Assembly: GCA_016785225.1 (NCBI GenBank)
Contig: JAFBJZ010000772.1
Location: 5,117,501-5,181,500 of the forward strand
Direction of reading: 5' to 3'
Origin: Psettodes erumei
Lineage: Eukaryota > Chordata > Actinopteri > Pleuronectiformes > Psettodidae
DNA length: 64,000 bases
Of the stretch, positions 62,385-64,000 are shown in pieces (the first letter of the stretch is position 1; the number at the start of each line of letters is the position of its first letter). Position numbers and translations under genes: made by a program. Below the pieces are notes generated by a model. The model did no database searches. It was not told where the DNA came from and was given only the letters and a program-made list of their open reading frames with translations.

Positions 62385-62427
62385 CCACTGTCGATGCCCT
62401 CATATGTCGTTTGAAAAGAAATGCCAC
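62385..62427 (-). CDS. Best candidate internal coding exon, 43 nt, minus strand
   Basis: On minus, the acceptor 'gatctctcttttgtttacag' (a clean pyrimidine tract with CAG, ending at 62428) and the donor CAGTGG|GTAAGT (at 62384) are both strong and frame a 43-nt segment. Entered after 2 nt it reads GISFQTTYEGIDS and leaves after 2 nt of a GGN (Gly) codon. A second frame reads VAFLFKRHMRASTV; the third has a stop. GISFQTTYEGIDSG looks like ordinary protein sequence, but I cannot assign it to a family. 43 nt is not a multiple of three, so if real it is a constitutive exon or a frame-switching one. The host gene would continue to lower coordinates, possibly connecting with the minus-strand first-exon region at 27.7 kb only as an alternative promoter. 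Confidence 0.35.
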
Positions 62428-62629
62428 CTGTAAACAAAAGAGAGATCAGCTTATAATAAATATGGCTCATTAAAGGTATATGTATGGCCTTAGAAAAGGA
62501 ATCAGGGTTATTAGCAACTCCCCCCTCTACCTCCCTACGGGGATCACCTCAGCACAGAACACACCGCAGGCCAGTTTCCAAAACAAAGTTCGTACACAAA
62601 ATTCACTGCCACTGTCCATTATGGGCACC

Positions 62630-62730
62630 ATGCGTTCTGGTCGCTGCTACGGCAGCGCACGCTGCTCCACAAACAAATCACGACCTTGCACTCTGGGGTC
62701 ACGCCGGGTCTGCCGTCTCCTCATCTCCCC
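62630..62730. promoter_or_regulatory. Small CpG cluster with a perfect hairpin
   Basis: About ten CpGs fall in 100 bp (atgcgttctggtcg, acggcagcgcacg, tcacgccggg, tgccgtc), in a region otherwise poor in CpG. CGCTGC-TACG-GCAGCG near 62,642-62,657 is a perfect 6-bp stem with a 4-nt loop. It lies about 210 bp upstream (minus-strand sense) of the 43-nt exon candidate. Two plus frames are open through it with no recognisable product. Confidence 0.25.
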
Positions 62731-62835
62731 CCAAGCCCCCAACACACTGCTGCTTATGAGGGAGAGTAATCAGTCAACCAGACACAGCTGAACCAATGAA
62801 CTCACCTCAGAGCTGCTCCCTGAATGCCCCCCCAG

Positions 62836-62890
62836 CACACACACACACACACACACATACACACACACAACAACAACAACAACAACAACA
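62836..62890. repeat. Compound (CA)n(CAA)n microsatellite
   Basis: A CA run with one TA interruption passes directly into seven CAA units. Confidence 0.95.
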
Positions 62891-63049
62891 TCCTCTTCCT
62901 TTGTGATGCCATTTGTTATTGGAGCATTTTTCCACTTTTAACTTGAAATCAAAAACAACAACCACATAATTAAATCTTCCTCTATAGTACTTTTATTACA
63001 GTTTTATTTGTCACAATGTTTACTGTTTATTCTCTGTAAAACTATGCAA

Positions 63050-63480
63050 TGTTTTCGACTACAGGCCTTTTTTCACCTCCTGGAGAGGATTAAACAGCCT
63101 GGAGTGAACTGTATTTCGCATTGTGTACGCCGAGACCTAGCAACTTGGTTAAACGAGTGGGAAACTGTTAAATTACGAGGCCTGAATGACACTTTTGTCA
63201 TCTGTTTGGAGCCAATGAAGCATGCAGAGGAAACCCAGACTGAGATACACATTACAGCAAAATTCATGCAAGCAGTCTAAGGTGTTGCAAGAAATATGCC
63301 ACAAATTAGGAGTGTTGCCATCACAAGTTGAAATAAACTGGCAACACATCAGAAAAGAAGAAAAGACACCTGGAATTAAAATAGAAAGCCTCTCAGAGTT
63401 GATTAGTCATGGACGGATTAGGATTCTGCTTTTGCAGCAGGTGGTATTAGTCACATTTCATGCTACCCGAGGACAAAAAT
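63050..63480. promoter_or_regulatory. Candidate conserved element with a TGACA/TGTCA dyad
   Basis: ATGACA-CTTT-TGTCAT at 63,186-63,201 is a perfect inverted repeat whose arms contain the MEIS/TGIF core TGACA. The plus frame here is open from about 63,008 to TAA at 63,278, and after 'gttttcgactacag' (ends about 63,065) begins AFFHLLERIKQPGVNCISHC, which reads fairly protein-like. No donor follows, so it would be a last exon. I cannot choose between an exon and a non-coding enhancer. Confidence 0.25.
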
Positions 63481-63751
63481 AAAGAAACACAGATTACAGA
63501 GTTAAAATTAATGCACAACAGTGTATCATTAGACAGTGCATGTGGTGCTGATTTTTCACTTTATGGTTGGGAAATCTGGGACGATGGCCCTAATTCATCA
63601 TCATCAGTGACTCCCCACTTTTTTTTTTTACCAGTTCTTGACTCATTACTTGTTGCTTAAATCCTTTAATGTGTGGAAACGTTTAACTCCATTCATGTTT
63701 TTTTTTGTTATTTTTTTACTGAAGGTATCTTTGTTTGTCTGTTCATTTCAG

Positions 63752-63782
63752 AAATCAACTTTTGACTGAGGAGCAGAAATAG
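63752..63782 (+). other. Possible start of a terminal exon
   Basis: The acceptor 'gtatctttgtttgtctgttcatttcag' ends at 63751 and is among the strongest of the window. One frame, entered after 1 nt, reads NQLLTEEQK then TAG at 63,780-63,782; the other two stop at once. If real it would give the C-terminus of a plus-strand gene followed by 3' UTR running off the window. The entry phase does not match the phase 0 exits of the candidates at 60.8 and 61.2 kb. Confidence 0.15.
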
Positions 63783-63789
63783 TCAGATG

Positions 63790-64000
63790 CCCCAGCAGTG
63801 CCATGCCCTGCCTTCAGATGAATCCAGTCAGCCAGACAGACACGCTTAATCCTACACAGGTTCAAAGCTCCGCCAGTGCACATGTGGCCTCAACCTGAGC
63901 AAAACTGAGGAGAATAAAACAAAAAGACCCAAAGAACAAAGGAAGTTAGCAGAGAGAGGACTGTGAGTAATGTACCGATGCGTACTGTGTCCTGCAAGGC
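63790..64000. other. Window end, undetermined
   Basis: The last bases include a plus donor-like GGACT|GTGAGTAATG at about 63,963 and, on minus, 'ccttgcag' followed by an open stretch (DTVRIGTLLTV). Both are cut by the window edge and cannot be judged. Confidence 0.2.

Noticed and set aside
1..64000. Prokaryotic-type systems, CRISPR arrays, phage or defence operons, endogenous viral genes
   Set aside because: No tandem coding genes, direct-repeat/spacer pattern or viral-protein-like frame is visible; composition and splice-type signals point to a vertebrate nuclear genome.

Overview
The window looks like vertebrate nuclear DNA, most likely from a teleost fish. The signs are: sparse CpG, frequent stops in all frames with no long uninterrupted protein-coding run, many (AC/GT)n microsatellites, a decayed tRNA-derived SINE with the teleost-style tail 'gtccttgagcaagacac' near 690, and two diverged copies of a dispersed repeat I recognise from fish genomic sequence (34.7 kb and 36.8-37.3 kb). 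There are no operons, ribosome-binding sites, CRISPR arrays, phage genes or prokaryotic insertion sequences. I recognise no protein domain anywhere in the 64 kb. The longest open frame (about 173 codons, minus strand near 38.4-38.9 kb) resembles no family I know. The best reading is intronic or intergenic sequence of one or more large genes, with scattered regulatory-looking islands.

Layout. 1-9 kb: ordinary non-coding DNA, the SINE fragment, and a small CpG-dense island at 3.85-4.06 kb with a 48-codon ORF. 9-27.5 kb: mostly featureless, with purine tracts, microsatellites and a few isolated splice-site pairs (12.8, 18.0 and 23.4 kb). 27.69-28.2 kb: the clearest gene-like signal, a CpG-rich, G-quadruplex-bearing, TATA-less promoter-like block on the minus strand ending in a canonical 5' splice donor; it is probably a first exon whose downstream exons lie at lower coordinates. 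28.2-34.6 kb: microsatellites and one GC-rich block at 32.3-32.6 kb. 34.6-37.3 kb: the two repeat copies flank a GC-rich, NotI-containing island (35.68-35.99 kb) that is open on the minus strand for about 100 codons. 38.45-38.66 kb: a consensus TATA box followed by a Kozak-context ATG on plus, overlapped by a splice-flanked frame on minus. 43.1 kb: a dyad of posterior-HOX-like half-sites. 44.7 and 48.0 kb: GC-box/CACCC-rich promoter-like blocks. 49.6-49.8 kb: an inverted pair of long microsatellites. 58.1-58.3 kb: a block with a perfect PBX-MEIS/PREP composite site. 60.7-63.8 kb: several short exon-like segments, the best being a 43-nt minus-strand one at 62,385-62,427.

Almost all gene calls here are hypotheses built from splice signals and open frames. 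A rough estimate, assuming equal base frequencies, is about 8 chance matches to a strong donor (MAG|GTRAG) on both strands of this window, so isolated exon-like hits carry low confidence unless conservation or transcript data support them. I found no evidence for a new multi-gene biological system.
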